Source of the DNA: Strigamia acuminata
Taxonomy: Eukaryota > Arthropoda > Chilopoda > Geophilomorpha > Linotaeniidae
Assembly (NCBI GenBank): GCA_949358305.1
Contig: OX442314.1
Span: forward strand, 124,001 to 188,000
Reading direction: 5' to 3'
Length of the DNA: 64,000 nt
The position numbers were made by a program, and so were the translations under genes. Of this stretch, positions 30,433 through 43,653 are shown piece after piece. Below the pieces are notes generated by a model, which ran no database searches, was not told the origin of the DNA, and was given only the letters and a program-made list of their open reading frames with translations. Each line of letters starts with the position of its first letter. Within the stretch, counting starts at the first letter, position 1.

Positions 30433-32349
30433 ATGGCTTCACGCGACGCTTTGTCAGAGTCCAGTGTTTCGGACGTAGAAGCCGAAATAGCGCATACTAC
30501 GCCACTTCCAGACTCACCTATCCATGAGTCAGACCACCAGCAAGATCTACTAGTACAACCAATTTCTACTGACGTACCATTTTCCAATCCTTGGAGGACA
30601 TACGCCCAAATGGAAGCGGATCAACTCCAACATGAACGGGAAGCGGCTGCGGCACGGGATCAATGGGAGGAAAATAGACGCCATTTGCAGGAATCACTCA
30701 TGGAAAGAAGACGAGTTGTGGACGGAATGCGAGCGGTTCGAGAAGAAATTCAACGAGGACCGCCGCCTACTTATCAACCTGAATTTATGCAACCGGAACC
30801 ACAACAACATCGAAGGAATCCACCTGCATTGACGATGGAAGCATTGATGCGAGTATTACGAGAGGATAGAAGGGAGTTACAACACGAACTTCGCCAGGAG
30901 TTGCTCGAGTCGATGAGGCAAATTAGGCGCGAGCTGAACGACAGAGTGGAGGAATTTATCCATTCGCACAACGAGCGAACTCAGCCTGAACCACCAGCAC
31001 CTGAAGCAGGTTCGGGGGCCACACGTCGTGGTCGAGAGGACGCTCGGGGAGCCGACTTTTTATTTGGAGATACTGGACGTGCGTCAGGACCACGACGCAC
31101 TGGCTCTTATTCTCCGAGACGACGCCAACAACATTCACAACAGGGAGACACAACTTTCAATGTTCCACGGGACCCACCAACGAATCCTGATCCGGATTCC
31201 GCTCAAAGAGGTGACCAAGGCATACCACTCAGCGCCTCAAGACAGCAGCCTCACACGAGATCTCAACTCTCGTTGGAGTCGGAAGATCAGCGTCAAGCCG
31301 CTCAGGTTGGAAGGTATAAACTTAAAGTTGAAAAAATTCCATACTTTGACCCGGATGAAGCTACTTTCGACACAGTGGACTTGTTCCTGGGTAAGCTATA
31401 TGCGCACATGTTTACCATGGGAGCACCGGAAGGAATATATTTGAAAGTATACGTGGTTCTCGCGCTTCGAAATAGAGCGCAGCGTTGGTGGATGGCTCTG
31501 ACTCCAAAACCAAACAATTGGGAGGACTTTGAATTAGTTTTCAGGCAGGTATTTTCCATTAATTCAGCTTTAGCTAATGTTAAGTTGTCTCAGCGCAAAC
31601 AAAAGCCAGGGGAATCAACTATGTCGTTCCTCAGCGAGATGATTCATTATTTAAACATTGCTGGATACAAGGATAAGGGCTTGCAGTGGGAACGAGTTCA
31701 GGGCATGATGCAAACTCAGGTCGTACAATTAATGCGCTCTTGGTGCATCAGGACAATCGACGACGCAGTCAAAATGGGCAACGACGTCGATAATCGCCTT
31801 CAGTTGGATTCGTTGCGGACTTTTGAGTACAAACAGTGCGGAGTTTCGGACCAAGAGATGCCTTTACCCGCAGGAGTGGGTCCTGCCACACGTACCAAAA
31901 CGAAGGAGGAGAAGTTAAATCAACAATCTACTTCGTCCAGGTCTGGTCGTTTTTTACGATTCAACAAAGTATTTACAGCATTGCTCGAGGACATGTCGAC
32001 TTGTGCGCTTGATCCGGAAGATCCCAACAGCGAGAAAACAAATAAAGACCCGCCAAAAGAGTCTGCATCAGCGGCAGCACAAAAGTCTGATGTCCACGTC
32101 ATGAATGCGACTACCACGCCAACACCTAGAACGGATACACAGCACACATGTCCCAAGGACGTTGTCATTTTTCCAGCCGCTAAAGAAGCGCCTTCAGAGC
32201 CAAAGCTCCCGAAGAATGCTATGTGGAGAAAAACCCCAACGGATAAATGGTTCATGTCTGACAGGCAATCATGGAGGCCTGTGTGCCCCGTTTGCGGCAA
32301 GGAATGGATTCGTCAGTCGGGAAACGCAAGCGGCCTGCTCAAAGCATGA
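30433..32349 (+). CDS. gag: Gag polyprotein (unit II)
   Basis: 638 aa. The ATG is in good context (aacATGGCT). Structural protein that would assemble the virus-like particle and package element RNA in the cytoplasm. Residues about 55-180 are Glu/Arg/Gln-rich and probably coiled coil (MERRRVVDGMRAVREEIQRG; the ELRQELLESMRQIRREL region). Residues about 295-440 form a retrotransposon-gag capsid domain, with TVDLFLGKLYAHM, QRWWMALTP and WEDFELVFRQVF as landmarks. Instead of a CCHC knuckle there is a lone CPVC near residue 618. The C-terminal 79 bases overlap pol in the -1 frame. This is the only full-length gag in the window and it is undamaged. Confidence 0.92.
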   Translation: MASRDALSESSVSDVEAEIAHTTPLPDSPIHESDHQQDLLVQPISTDVPFSNPWRTYAQMEADQLQHEREAAAARDQWEENRRHLQESLMERRRVVDGMRAVREEIQRGPPPTYQPEFMQPEPQQHRRNPPALTMEALMRVLREDRRELQHELRQELLESMRQIRRELNDRVEEFIHSHNERTQPEPPAPEAGSGATRRGREDARGADFLFGDTGRASGPRRTGSYSPRRRQQHSQQGDTTFNVPRDPPTNPDPDSAQRGDQGIPLSASRQQPHTRSQLSLESEDQRQAAQVGRYKLKVEKIPYFDPDEATFDTVDLFLGKLYAHMFTMGAPEGIYLKVYVVLALRNRAQRWWMALTPKPNNWEDFELVFRQVFSINSALANVKLSQRKQKPGESTMSFLSEMIHYLNIAGYKDKGLQWERVQGMMQTQVVQLMRSWCIRTIDDAVKMGNDVDNRLQLDSLRTFEYKQCGVSDQEMPLPAGVGPATRTKTKEEKLNQQSTSSRSGRFLRFNKVFTALLEDMSTCALDPEDPNSEKTNKDPPKESASAAAQKSDVHVMNATTTPTPRTDTQHTCPKDVVIFPAAKEAPSEPKLPKNAMWRKTPTDKWFMSDRQSWRPVCPVCGKEWIRQSGNASGLLKA

Positions 32350-34400
32350 GTCCAGAGAGTGGGTCGGATACAAACATCAAGGACTCTACTGAAAAGAAGA
32401 CTGAAGAATCACCAGACATCGATGGAAGTACAAAACCGTCTACTCCGACATCAGAGGCGCCATCTGCTGTTCGAGAAGACAACAACAAATCATTAAACCC
32501 GTCTACTGACATTAAATTAAATACACCAATCAAATCAGATTCAAGTAAATCAAAATCAAAAATACCCGGTGTCGTAACACCACAACCAACAAAATCAGCG
32601 CAACTTTCGTCTGTGAAAGCCAAGGAAACCCCCAAACAATCAACTTCGTTGACAACGCAGAGTGAGACGTTGCAAACAAACTTCGTTCTTTTGTCGCCTG
32701 AGGAATTGCAAAAATCCGACGAGCCAATAATCGAAATTACGAAGATTGACCGCTTCAACAGAGAAGCACCATACATCAAGATAACATGGGCCAACGTGAG
32801 TTTTGTCGCACTTTTGGATTCAGGCGCTCAGACATGTGTAATGTCGGAGTCGTTATTTAACAAACTTAAAGCCAATATGGGTTTGGAATTGCTCGAACTT
32901 CACGAAACAGTGCGTACAGCGGCCGATGACAAAATTCCAGTTAAGGGATCTGTTAAACTGTCGGTGCGCGCACCTTTGGCCATCATTTCTTTCATTTGCT
33001 TAATTATACCCAAAACATCAGAGGACCTTCTGCTGGGAAGAGATTTCTGCAGAGCGGTTGGTCTGTGCGCAGACTTTGAATTGTGCCAGTGGTATTTGAA
33101 GGGATCACCGGAGCGAAGACAATTCATGACTTTAGAACAAGCTAATAAGTCGGAATCTGTTCTTTTGTTCCCCATCAAGAAGCCCGATGATACAAAGGAC
33201 AGCATTAAGGATGTACCCAAGGTAGAAATTAATAACATTAATTGTATTCTTCTAGAACATCGACCTTTGTCACAAGAGATTTTCGAATATCCAAATGACG
33301 ATGCTCAGCACCAAATCAAGAGGATTCGGAATCGTACACGAGATCAATGGTCATTGATATGGTCACCAAAGAGGAAGGATTCCATTAAAAAATCAAGAAA
33401 ATTCAATTCATCATTGTTTTCAACGCTTAGCCAACGCAGACGTGCAAGACGACAGCGAAGACGCCTTTATGAATTGTCACCAACAATAAAACAACTTAAC
33501 ACGCAGGGAAGACAGCTTTTGCGTCGTGTAGATGAAAATGCGCTCATGGCCAGAGTACACGATCATCCGACGATTTCGGAGCCACCTCTGGATGTTAATG
33601 TACTACAATATCAACCAAGCAGTGATCCAACACAACTGGACTGGATTTACGACCAGCTGTGGTCATCATTGACGGTACCCCAAATTCGTTTATTGATTCA
33701 GACTCTTCGACCAATTTCGAAAGTGTTTCGCGAAGAGGTTGGATTATGTAACAACACTCAGTTTGAAGTAAATTTAAAACCGGACTTTAGACCAATTCAT
33801 GTGCCTGTAAGACCCGTTAACCCAGCAAAAAAGATGGTAATTGACGCTTATTTGGATCAAAAACTAAAACAAGGCATTATTCGTCGATCAAAAAGTGATT
33901 GTGCGGTGGCGCCTGTTGTTGTTCCAAAAAAGACTGGAGACTGGCGTACAGCCATGGATTTTAGACCAATGAATGCTCAAACTTTACCAGATGTCTACCC
34001 ATTACCCGACATCGATAATATATTTTCTTATTTAGGAGGATCAAATTGGTTTTCGATCATAGATGGACGAGAAGCCTTCCACCAGATTGGAGTGCGTCCG
34101 GGTGACGAGAGATTTCTCGCATTTATCACGCACAGAGGACTTTTCGAGTATGTGAGAATGCCGTTTGGACCCATTAATGGCCCAGCAACTCTACAGAGAG
34201 CCATGAACAAGACTTTGTCGAAATATCTTTACAAATTTGTGTTCGTTTATCTCGATGACGTCATAATTTTCAGCAAGACTTTCGAGGAGCATGTACAACA
34301 TCTTAAAATTATTCTTCAAGCCTTGGATGAAGCGGGATTCACGATGAACGCCAACAAGACGGAATTATGTCGAACATCGCTCGAGGTTTTAGGACACATT
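32271..34400 (+). pseudogene. pol: Pol: protease and reverse transcriptase (unit II, copy 1)
   Basis: The only PR-RT copy in the window joined to a full gag. Via the heptamer it would extend Gag with a Lys/Arg-rich KRKRP junction. Protease DSGA and RT YLDD are intact. Translation stops within the MITE at about 34478, so the longest possible product is Gag-PR-RT lacking RNase H and integrase. Confidence 0.9.
32319..32325 (+). promoter_or_regulatory. Probable -1 ribosomal frameshift heptamer (unit II)
   Basis: GGGAAAC in the correct X XXY YYZ phase of gag, 24 bases before the gag stop. A small hairpin TGCT-CAA-AGCA starts 11 bases downstream (32336-32346), and a longer-range pair gagtcc/ggactc (32348-32353 with 32381-32386) could add a stimulatory fold. 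The same heptamer is used for gag-pro shifting in some retroviruses. Confidence 0.75.
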
Positions 34401-35017
34401 AGGTGCGTTCAATTCCAAATGGTTTTCCCCGTTTTCGTCGTTTTCCTCGTTTTTGCTGTTTTCCAACACGGGATGTAGACGCATTTGACGTCACATTTCG
34501 AAAATCGGTTTTTTCGAAAACCGATTTCCTGAAAACTAGAAATTCGTGGTTTTCGTGGTTTTTCAAATCGTTTTCCCCCGGGCCGCCATTTTGTAATCGA
34601 ATAGATCGGCGGTGGAAGCACACACAAAAATGTAGGTTTAATGTTTTAATATTGCAAATTCAATTTGTATAATTATTAGGCCTTTAAGAACGATCGAATG
34701 CGCCCAAATTTCGGGTGCATGTGCGCGATCAAATGCGGCCAATTTTCGGGCGCATTTGCGCGATCGAATGCGGCCAATTTTAGGCTAATTTCCCGCTCCC
34801 AAATGAATAACAATAATACTATCAATTTAAACAAACTTACATTACTATTAAATTAAATATATTTAAATACATTTACAGACTGAGCATGCTCCGTGGCTGT
34901 TGAAAGCTGTTGACAGCTGTTGGTAATAATGCTGCTCAATGTTGAAAACCGTTTTCATCGTTTTCGGAAAACGACGAAAAACGGTTTTTGAAAGCCATTT
35001 TAGAATTGAATGCACCT
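34401..35017. mobile_element. 617-bp MITE-like element in RT/RNase H (copy 3)
   Basis: Identical position in pol and the same ATT duplication (34398-34400 and 35018-35020). Confidence 0.85.
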
Positions 35018-36371
35018 ATTGTGGAGTCTGGACACATTAAACCAAATCCGAATAAGGTGACGGCAATTCAATATTTTCCGGCGCCTACCAATATCAAAGA
35101 ATTACAAAGATTCAAAGGAATGATTGGCTATTATCAGTCATTTTTCCCAAATTATTCAAAAACATGCGAGGTGTTTCGCCCTTTGCTCAAAAAAGATTCC
35201 GAGTGGAAATGGACGATTCAACACCAAGAAGCATTTGATTCACTCAAGAGAGGATTGGCAGAACCAACTCTACACCGGAAGTTCCCAGATTGGACCAAGC
35301 CATACATATTACAGACAGACGCCAGCTATTCGGGTTTGGGCGCTGCACTTATGCAACTCAATGATCAAGGTGAGCGAACACCAATCGCCTTTGCATCACG
35401 TGCATTAAATTCTGCTGAGAAGAATTACAGCGTCACCGAGATTGAATGCTTGGCGGCGGTTTGGGCGGTCAAGAGATTTCGGGTGTATCTTGAGATGATG
35501 AATTTTTATTTGGAAAGCGATCATTTGTCGTTAAAGTGGCTTTTCCAGCAGCGAGAACCAAAAGGACGCCTGGCACGATGGGTTTTGTCCCTCAGTGAGT
35601 ATGGATTCACATTTCTTTACTGTTCGGGAGCACAGAATCGTGTTGCGGATGCTTTGAGCCGTGCGCCTGTGGAACCATCGGAACCATTGGATGCGGACGA
35701 CTCGCCTCTCGTTGATGAAACATGCTACATCGCCTATTTTGACGACCCAAATGATTGGCCAAAATTACCAATAATCAACATTATTGGAGTTGGATTAGCT
35801 GCGGCACAACAACGAAATGACGCAGCTGTGATGACGAGAGCGCAGAGACGACAACAGCAAGTTAAACCAAAATTGGGCAGGCCAAAGGGTTCTAAAAGTA
35901 AGAAGAGACCGCCACCAAATTATCAGGTATTAACTCGAGCCAGAGCACGTCAGCAGGCACAGGTTTCGACGCCTCATGGAGCTGACGCACCACTATCGCC
36001 TTTGATATCGCCCTTGCCATCGCCAAATTTGCCGACTACATCGTGTCCAACCCCTAATATGTTGAGCCCACCTGCAGGACCATCCGGAGCTGCACGACCG
36101 AATTTTGACGGATATGGAGGTCCGGATTCGGATTCGTCGGACGATTCAACAACATATCGACCGGCATGGATGGGACGTGCAGGATTTATTCTACAACAAG
36201 TGCGTCAAGATCGATCACAATTTCAAAGAAATGCATCGAGACGACCAATTGCTGATGAGCAACAGGACGAAGAAGAAGATGAGGCCGAACAAGCACATGA
36301 TGCGCCGCAGGATCACCAACCTTTTCGTCTGATACCAACAATTAACGAAATAATTTGCCGACAACACGAAG
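35018..36371 (+). pseudogene. pol: Pol fragment: RNase H and linker (unit II, copy 1)
   Basis: RNase H and the Pro/Ser-rich linker with GRPKGSK and acidic EEEDEAEQ are present. The frame ends at the nested LTR element immediately after CRQHE. GAAG at 36368-36371 is the target duplication. Confidence 0.9.
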
Positions 36372-38285
36372 TATGACGGTTTACAATGGCTATAAATGCC
36401 TATTTTCTATCAAGAAAGCGCTGTTGCGCCTATATGATGGTATTTTTACAATATTCTGTGTAAAACTGATAAATGTCTAGAATAAAGTCATTTATGATGT
36501 TTCAAATACAAAGATGTTCGTTTATTAAGAATAAACACTAATTTCCACATGATACTAAAGTATCACGGCATAATTACGAAGATTCGTCTGCTAAAACCCG
36601 CATTTGTCAATGCTCCATATTGCCACTAGATGGCGCGATCGCAATTAGCGATAAATTCGAATACGAACTTGAAAACCTCATGATTAAATATAAACGTATA
36701 TTTAATCAAGTGAATAAATTGTGTTAAATATTAATATAAATATATATTAAGTATCTGACATTGTTAAATACAATGTAACTTCCATTTCTGCGGGACAGAA
36801 TGTTTAGCGATCAATCGGTCAACCGATCAATCTGATTGGTGGAACCCATTTCCGGTCCTGGGTATCCAGTTCCGGTTGTAACAAGGATTAGCATAATTTG
36901 CATAAATGCTCCTCCGTATCCACTTCCGGTGATACGGGATTGGAGGGATTCGTGGAACCCATGTTCCAATTGGATGACTGGATTAATCCTTAAATCCAGT
37001 CAGGTTATATAAACCCAAACAATCGGCCATTCCGCAGCTCTGTTTGATTATTTTCTGTTTGGTATTGTTACTTAAGAAATATGATTCGTTGTTCACGTAA
37101 AAAACCTTTTGGTTCTTTGTTGATTTATTCGCAAAGAACCGTTGCATGATTCTACAGAATCATGCCACCGCCGGCAATTGAAGTCGAAGTGCTGGGATTA
37201 TTATGTTGCATAAATGTTACAGTCTACGGTTGCGACGCCGAAGGAGAACCCGCCGTTGTGCAATTCAGTATCCTCCGGACAGGACCAAGTTGTCTTTTTC
37301 GGTATGAACGTATTCCGTTACCACGAGTAGCATCGGTATTGTTGAGAATCGGTTCCTTCACCTGATGGTGCCAAAGCAGTCTGTTTTACAGTAACCACGA
37401 GTAGCACCAAGTGTTTGGCAAGCTGATTCTCATGGTATTCGATGCCAAAGCAGTCGGTCTATTATTAGTACCGCGAGAGATAAAACTGCTGTGCGGAGCC
37501 GCGAGCTATCGACCCCTGTGTACGTGGTACCGTCAACCACTCGATGGACGACCGTGCTGCGACGCCGGGGACGCTTGATACCGTTCTGCATGGCAAGGCG
37601 TATATTCTAATCGATGGCAATTGTGTGTTGCGACGGGAAGCTTAATCTTCATTTTATTTATAACAGCAAAACTTAAACTCGACAACCAGTTGGACCAAAA
37701 TCAAGTCAGAAGACTTAATCTCATATTGAACTCAATATAACCGATAAGTTGACGACAACTTATTCCCGAAATATCTAAATAAGAATTCACAACGATATGA
37801 ATTAAATATAATTCATAAGTGGAATATTGATAAGTAAATGAATACATTTACTTACACCAATATCCTCCCAAAGTTGTGGCGGTGCAGACAAAGTCAACCG
37901 CAATGCTCAGATCATTCGATTTATCGACGTGCGATGATTTACACAGCGAACCAAGGAAACCAGCGAAGCCGTATCGGACTCCAGGACACAGCCATCCGGC
38001 TTAAGATGACATCTATAATCAGGTCGAGCGATGGGGAAACCGCTCCCATATTCCAGACCCGTAGTGATATTATTCTAGGGCCAGTTGGCCAATTCTTTGT
38101 ATAGTTTAATAGCTGATTTAACTTGCCAAATGTCGGCATTAGTCCTATGTATAATTTAGCCTTGATATTATTGTTTACCAACAATAAACTGTCTTGTATT
38201 TATCTCGTATTGTATTCACTGTTTATTTATTGCGATCTCTTCCCGGTACCATTGTTAAATGGGAGTTGTGGTCGTCACCGTCACA
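36372..38285 (+). repeat. 5' LTR of TA...CA element 2
   Basis: 1,914 bp. Shares with its 3' partner variants absent from element 1 (gcgcctatatg near 36425, gcgatgatttac near 37932, tagccttgatattattg near 38158). TATATAAA at 37006-37013. Confidence 0.92.
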
Positions 38286-38287
38286 CG

Positions 38288-38306
38288 TGGAGGTCCCACC
38301 GAGATT
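38288..38306 (+). other. Primer-binding site of TA...CA element 2
   Basis: The same 19 bases as in element 1, again two bases (CG) after the LTR end. Confidence 0.7.
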
Positions 38307-41300
38307 AGGTTGCAATTAAATTCGATAGAATTGTAAAAGTGAATTTTGAGATAAATATTTAACTAAAAGATTTAGTTAAAAAACAGACAAGTTTCAAACC
38401 ATGTTTATTTTCTTGAGAAACACCAAAACAGTCCTTTAACTAGGAATTTCGGAAGTTATAGACCTATCACACGATCACTGAAATAGGTTGCAAATTAATT
38501 CGATCGAATTGCAAAAGCGAATCTTGAATCCGATATTAACTAAAAAATTTTAGTTAAAACAGACAAATAGATTTTCAGTTTATATTTTCATGTGAAAAGT
38601 TAAACTGACGAAATGGAAACGTTTAGTGAACTCTCTTTACTATTTTCGTTCGACAATTTAAGGAATACGAAGTATTTTAAATAAGAAATCAAAAAAAGTT
38701 TCGAGTGAAATAAGAATACAGATATTTTTTTTTCGAAGTTTGTTTTATTTCGAAAAGCTAAAAACATACAAGTTTAGAAGGCGGACTTCTTACGAATTTA
38801 TCTTTCCACCTGAAAAGTTAAAACGAAGAAAACACCGCAACTATTTGGAAATATTTACAAGAAATTAAGTTTCTTGTAACTGTACGTCGACACCGATAGC
38901 CAGCGACCACGCGCCATAGCAATACGCGTCGATCTCCGTATCAAACGCAGCAGGGAAGCTACTCAAACCTTCAACGCAAGGTGCGAACGAATGCTTGGAA
39001 ATTATGGCGGACAACAGATAAAAGACAGCGGAGAAATGTTACAGAAGGTTCGTAGAGATTTATTTAAGTGTCGCGAACTAATTTTTCCACTGCCATCGGT
39101 ACCAAAGATAATTTAGTTGTTGGAGAAAAACAACACACTCCATTTCGCAGAAAAGATTTGCAAATCGAAATGAATATTACCTTTATTTGAAGGAATTAAC
39201 TATTTTCACAAAAAGTACATTTTTTCCTTCGGGACAATGGAAATTAAGAAAATATAAAATGGCGGCGAATGAAGTTGCCGACCACGTAGAATAGTATTTT
39301 TTACATTGAAAGTTACGAATCACGATAAACGCTTTCCCTCGGAAAAGTAAAAGGATTTCATTCAATCTTTCCTTTCGGAAATTTAACAGTGTTTTAAGTT
39401 TCCAACGATATTTGGGTCTCCCAAATTTTGAGAATTTCTAAATGAAATTTAGCTGTTTGAAAAACAACGAATATTTTTAGTAATCTAATCGGACATTTTC
39501 CCACATGATTTCTTAAAACCGGAATAACAAATCCATTTGTGGCTATGAACTTTGCCACATGAAATATTTACGGAGCGAATATTTTTTGATTGGATTGAAG
39601 CTTTAAAATCAGATAGCTGATTTAAACGAAGAAAATAAGTTTCAAAGTAATTATTTTTCTTTCGGAAAAATCAAATAAATCACCGCTGATGAAAAGTTGT
39701 ATTTTTCCATTCGAAAAAACTAAGAATTGCACAAGATTTATCTTCTATTTTGAACATAGATTTTATTCGGAAAAGGAAAGATTCTAGATACATTATTTTT
39801 CTCTAAAAATTAAGAATTTAGTCAATTTTCCTAAAGGTTAATGGAATGTCATCATATATTTCGTTCGTAATTTACGTGTTAAAGTTTAATCAGAAAAACG
39901 ATTGAATATGTTTTATTTGCGATAAGTAAAAGAAAGGTTCTTTAAAAATGGAATTTCGATGCAAATCCCACAGTAAAGGGAATGTTATGTGTGAGCAATT
40001 AACGAAAAGTTGGAATAACTTCATTTTATTTCATTCAAAAGTAGTTGTGAAAAATCAATTTCAAATATTTTTCAAAGAAAAATTATTTTTATCGGAAAAA
40101 AGTAATTTACATGTCCTCGCGCGGACCGAGTAGTAAACTGCTTAATTGTGACATCGATACTGTTATTGTGTCACGTGTTATACGGAATTCCAAACCAGTG
40201 AATTACGAATTTTGGCGCGATAGGAATAGAAGTTTGACAGTGAAAGTTCTCCAGATTTGTCTTTTCATTTGAAAAGTTCAAATTGAGGAAATGCTGCAGC
40301 AGATGAAGGTATTTACGACAATTGAGATTTAAATATTCTTTCATTCAAAAGATAAAAGATCTCTGCAAAAACATCTCGTTATTAGAGATAAGGGGGACGA
40401 AAATTATTAAAACGAATAATCAAAGACACGTCCTTCGTAAATATCGCAAAGGAATAACTAATTGTGAAAACAATTGTCCGCTCAGGAAAAGTGGAATTTA
40501 GCTAGATATTTTCTTTCGAAAAATCAAAGCAATTGTCATCAAAAAAGAAAGATTTGATGAATAATTTTTACCCAAAAGTCTAAAGGATTGTCGAATAGTT
40601 TTCTCCCGAAAAACAAGTACACATTTGTACCAATAACTTTATCGTTTAAAGTAAAATTTCGAATATTTTCTTTTGGAAGATTAGAGAATTAGATAATTTT
40701 TCTCGCAAAACAAATTTAAAGAATTTTAACGAATTTTTATTTGTTAAAAAAATTTGTTAAAAAAGGGGGAGATGGATGGTGAAAATTTATTTTTTCACAC
40801 TCGAAAAATGGAATTTAAACCCGAAAAAGTAAAGACTTGGTCAAATTATTCTTCCTATTGGAAATGAATACACAATGTTGGGAATCGAAAATAGATTTCA
40901 ATTACAAAGGAATGATTATTTGAACGATAATTGAATAAGAATAAGAAAAATTGAGAGTTTGAGAAAACTTTATTAAAGTTGTGGTTGTAACGATATCACA
41001 CACTAACGGAATAATTAAAAGAAAAATATTTTTTGAAGAAAAGTTATTTAATTATTTGGATTGGTAAAAATCCCAAAGTTCAAGAAGATTGAAGTAAGTT
41101 TATTTTATTTTCATTTGAAAAATACAATATTTTACGAATGTCTTCCCGAAGGAATTTTATTTTATCGGTAAAATTGAATCTCGAAGGGAACGGACTTAGT
41201 AGAGAACTACTAAATAGATGTAACGTCCTTTATACCATTGGCCGACACTAACATCCGCCAATCAGAAGTTGGGAGATCTAGGGATCCCCAGCCCCCTGCT

Positions 41301-41576
41301 ATTAAAGGAGGACCAGATCAGATACTGATCATTCGCATCCAGACCAGACCAGAAGACGTGTTCCAGAGTCATCTTGACCACGCCGTCCCGATTTCAGTCA
41401 CGATTCGAATTTTGTGTGCCGTGTAACCTGCAAAAGCTAACACGTGTCAAACAAACGCGAAGTTTAATTTTATTTTGTCAAAAGTAAAGTTTAGAAGTGT
41501 TTCTTGTTGAAAAGTGTATTATATTCGTCTTCTTTATAAATTAAAGAATTAAAATCGTCAGATTTTGAATTTTTTT
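38307..41576. other. Long noncoding leader of TA...CA element 2
   Basis: AT-rich, no credible ORF. Nearly identical to the element 1 leader, with a few substitutions and a T-run length change near 38726. Confidence 0.6.
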
Positions 41577-43058
41577 ATGGCTCAAAAACCATTGAATATG
41601 ATCGATCCAAAAGGAAATAATAAGCAGACAAACTTAAATTTAAGTTCTGTACCACTTGGCGATCAAACAGAAAAGATTCCCGATCATTTTACTCTGTATT
41701 GTAATCGTCATGGACTGGATAAAACCAAGTTTAAAAATATAATCGAAGCTTCAGACTATGTAAAAGCTAGGAACTGGCGAGATCGTACCCAATCTCAATC
41801 TTCACATCAAGATCCAGTACGGAATCCACAAACATACAGCCGAAACTTAGTGAATCAAGATTCTCATACTATGTTTCAAACATCCAGTAGGGGATCTAAG
41901 TTAGAAAAGTTTAAACCACCTAATTCGGTAGATAAGGGGGAAGAGAATTATAAACCTAATAATTCTCATCCAGAGAGTTCGTTAACTAACCAGTCGGTTG
42001 TTCAGAACAAATTAAAACTCGTTTACAATCGAGATCAGCTAATTTCAGTTCGATATGCTAATCCAGCTGAAGCACAACGATATGTGGCTAGCCTTAATCT
42101 GTCGATTAACCTACCGCTATCAAAAGAATTGGGAACCGTAAACAAAAGTTTTGGGCCACCAATATCAACGCAAAGGAAAGATATTCGGACTCCAAACAAA
42201 CATTTGCAGTCAAATAACGTACAACAACGTGCCCGATCGCCGATCACAAACTCATGTTTGCGGACGTATGATTTGTCTACCAAGAAGAGTCCCCAGCCAA
42301 GACAATTCTACCTAACGCCCATTTCAAATCGAAAAAAGGTCAAGCAAACTTTTCCCTTGAAAAAGTATTACCAACACGATAATGAGAATGATTTTAAACC
42401 TAAAAAAGAAAGTTTTTTGACTAACCCACGGGAGATCCGGTATCAATTCGAACAGTATTGTAAACAATACCAGTTAAATTCAGCTGAATTTAAAAATATA
42501 AACGAAGCGCAACAATTCGTATTTCGAAATCAATACCGTAACCAACGACTAAAACCCGTCCCAGTCGTCAATCTGACGGAGATACAACAATTTGCGTCTG
42601 GAAAGCAACCCTGCAATATCCAGAATAATTCATCTCAACGAGAGGAATTAAGAACTTCAAAAAAGCGTTTTCGGTCACCAAGTCCAGCTGGTGATGAAGA
42701 AACTTCAAATACAAACCAACATGTTCAAAAACTGACTGAAAACCCAGGTTTCCAATCATCAGTTCCACGACTTAGAGTCAAATATAGATCCCCTCGTTTG
42801 TTGCGGGATTTCACAATTCCAAATATGGGTCCTTTCCACGTATGGTTTTCCAATGAGGGTCCCATTCATGTATGGTTTTCCAGAGATGACCTAAAACAAA
42901 AAGTTGGGTCGTCACGGTCATTTACACTGCCAAGTCAGTACACTGTATGTAACTGCCCAAAGGAAAAACGTCGAAAGAAATCAGTACAGCAGGCTGAGAG
43001 ATCTCGGAAATTCGCAAATATGCGAGCTCAATATTTAGCAAAGAATCATGTTGATTAA
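41577..43058 (+). CDS. Unrecognised 493-aa protein of TA...CA element 2
   Basis: Same length and repeat architecture as the element 1 protein. Three residue changes are seen, all near the C-terminus: Ser to Asn in SSTNQ, Glu to Gln in SEYT, and Lys to Glu in the KKKRRKK cluster, which becomes KEKRRKK. I also noted two silent changes. With these differences the frame stays open in both copies, which supports real coding. Function unknown. Confidence 0.8.
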   Translation: MAQKPLNMIDPKGNNKQTNLNLSSVPLGDQTEKIPDHFTLYCNRHGLDKTKFKNIIEASDYVKARNWRDRTQSQSSHQDPVRNPQTYSRNLVNQDSHTMFQTSSRGSKLEKFKPPNSVDKGEENYKPNNSHPESSLTNQSVVQNKLKLVYNRDQLISVRYANPAEAQRYVASLNLSINLPLSKELGTVNKSFGPPISTQRKDIRTPNKHLQSNNVQQRARSPITNSCLRTYDLSTKKSPQPRQFYLTPISNRKKVKQTFPLKKYYQHDNENDFKPKKESFLTNPREIRYQFEQYCKQYQLNSAEFKNINEAQQFVFRNQYRNQRLKPVPVVNLTEIQQFASGKQPCNIQNNSSQREELRTSKKRFRSPSPAGDEETSNTNQHVQKLTENPGFQSSVPRLRVKYRSPRLLRDFTIPNMGPFHVWFSNEGPIHVWFSRDDLKQKVGSSRSFTLPSQYTVCNCPKEKRRKKSVQQAERSRKFANMRAQYLAKNHVD

Positions 43059-43653
43059 CATGATATGATACACAAAGATTCCCCGATTATAGTGTAAACA
43101 GAAAATCCTCTTCTAAAAATCATGACCTCTCTTCTAAAGAAAAGGGGGACAAAATATAAAGTTAAAATTAACAATTCTCGAAAAGTAATATTACAGTATT
43201 AAAAGACAACTTGTTTAAATTAAAATTAGTCAATTGTACAAAGAATACCAAGTGACTCCGGTCATGACAATTAAGGGGGACATTTTGATTCTTAAATTGT
43301 CAACTCTTATCATCTAAAAGCTATTTATTGTATATTTATAGCGATACATCTGACTAGGCATATGAAATAAATATTTTGTGATAACACAAATGATGATTTT
43401 ATGTATGACGAAAGTTTCTTCAAAAAGAAGACTTGGAAATAAATTCTGGACTTGAATTTAGGCTATTAGAAAAGATTATTTCGGCAGAAAATCAGAACTT
43501 AGATAATTCAAGTTAGTTTATGTAAACTCAAATTCGAAATTGGAAGTCACGGTATCTCCAAGATACATCAAGTCCGAAAATAGCATTTATGCTAATTAGG
43601 AGAATAACGAAAACTCTATAAAATATTATATAGTTGTGTTATTAAGGGGGATG
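43059..43653. other. 3' noncoding region and polypurine tract of TA...CA element 2
   Basis: No gene seen. The terminal AAGGGGGA is at 43644-43651, then TG before the LTR. The segment near 43160-43235 carries several substitutions and small indels relative to element 1. Confidence 0.75.
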
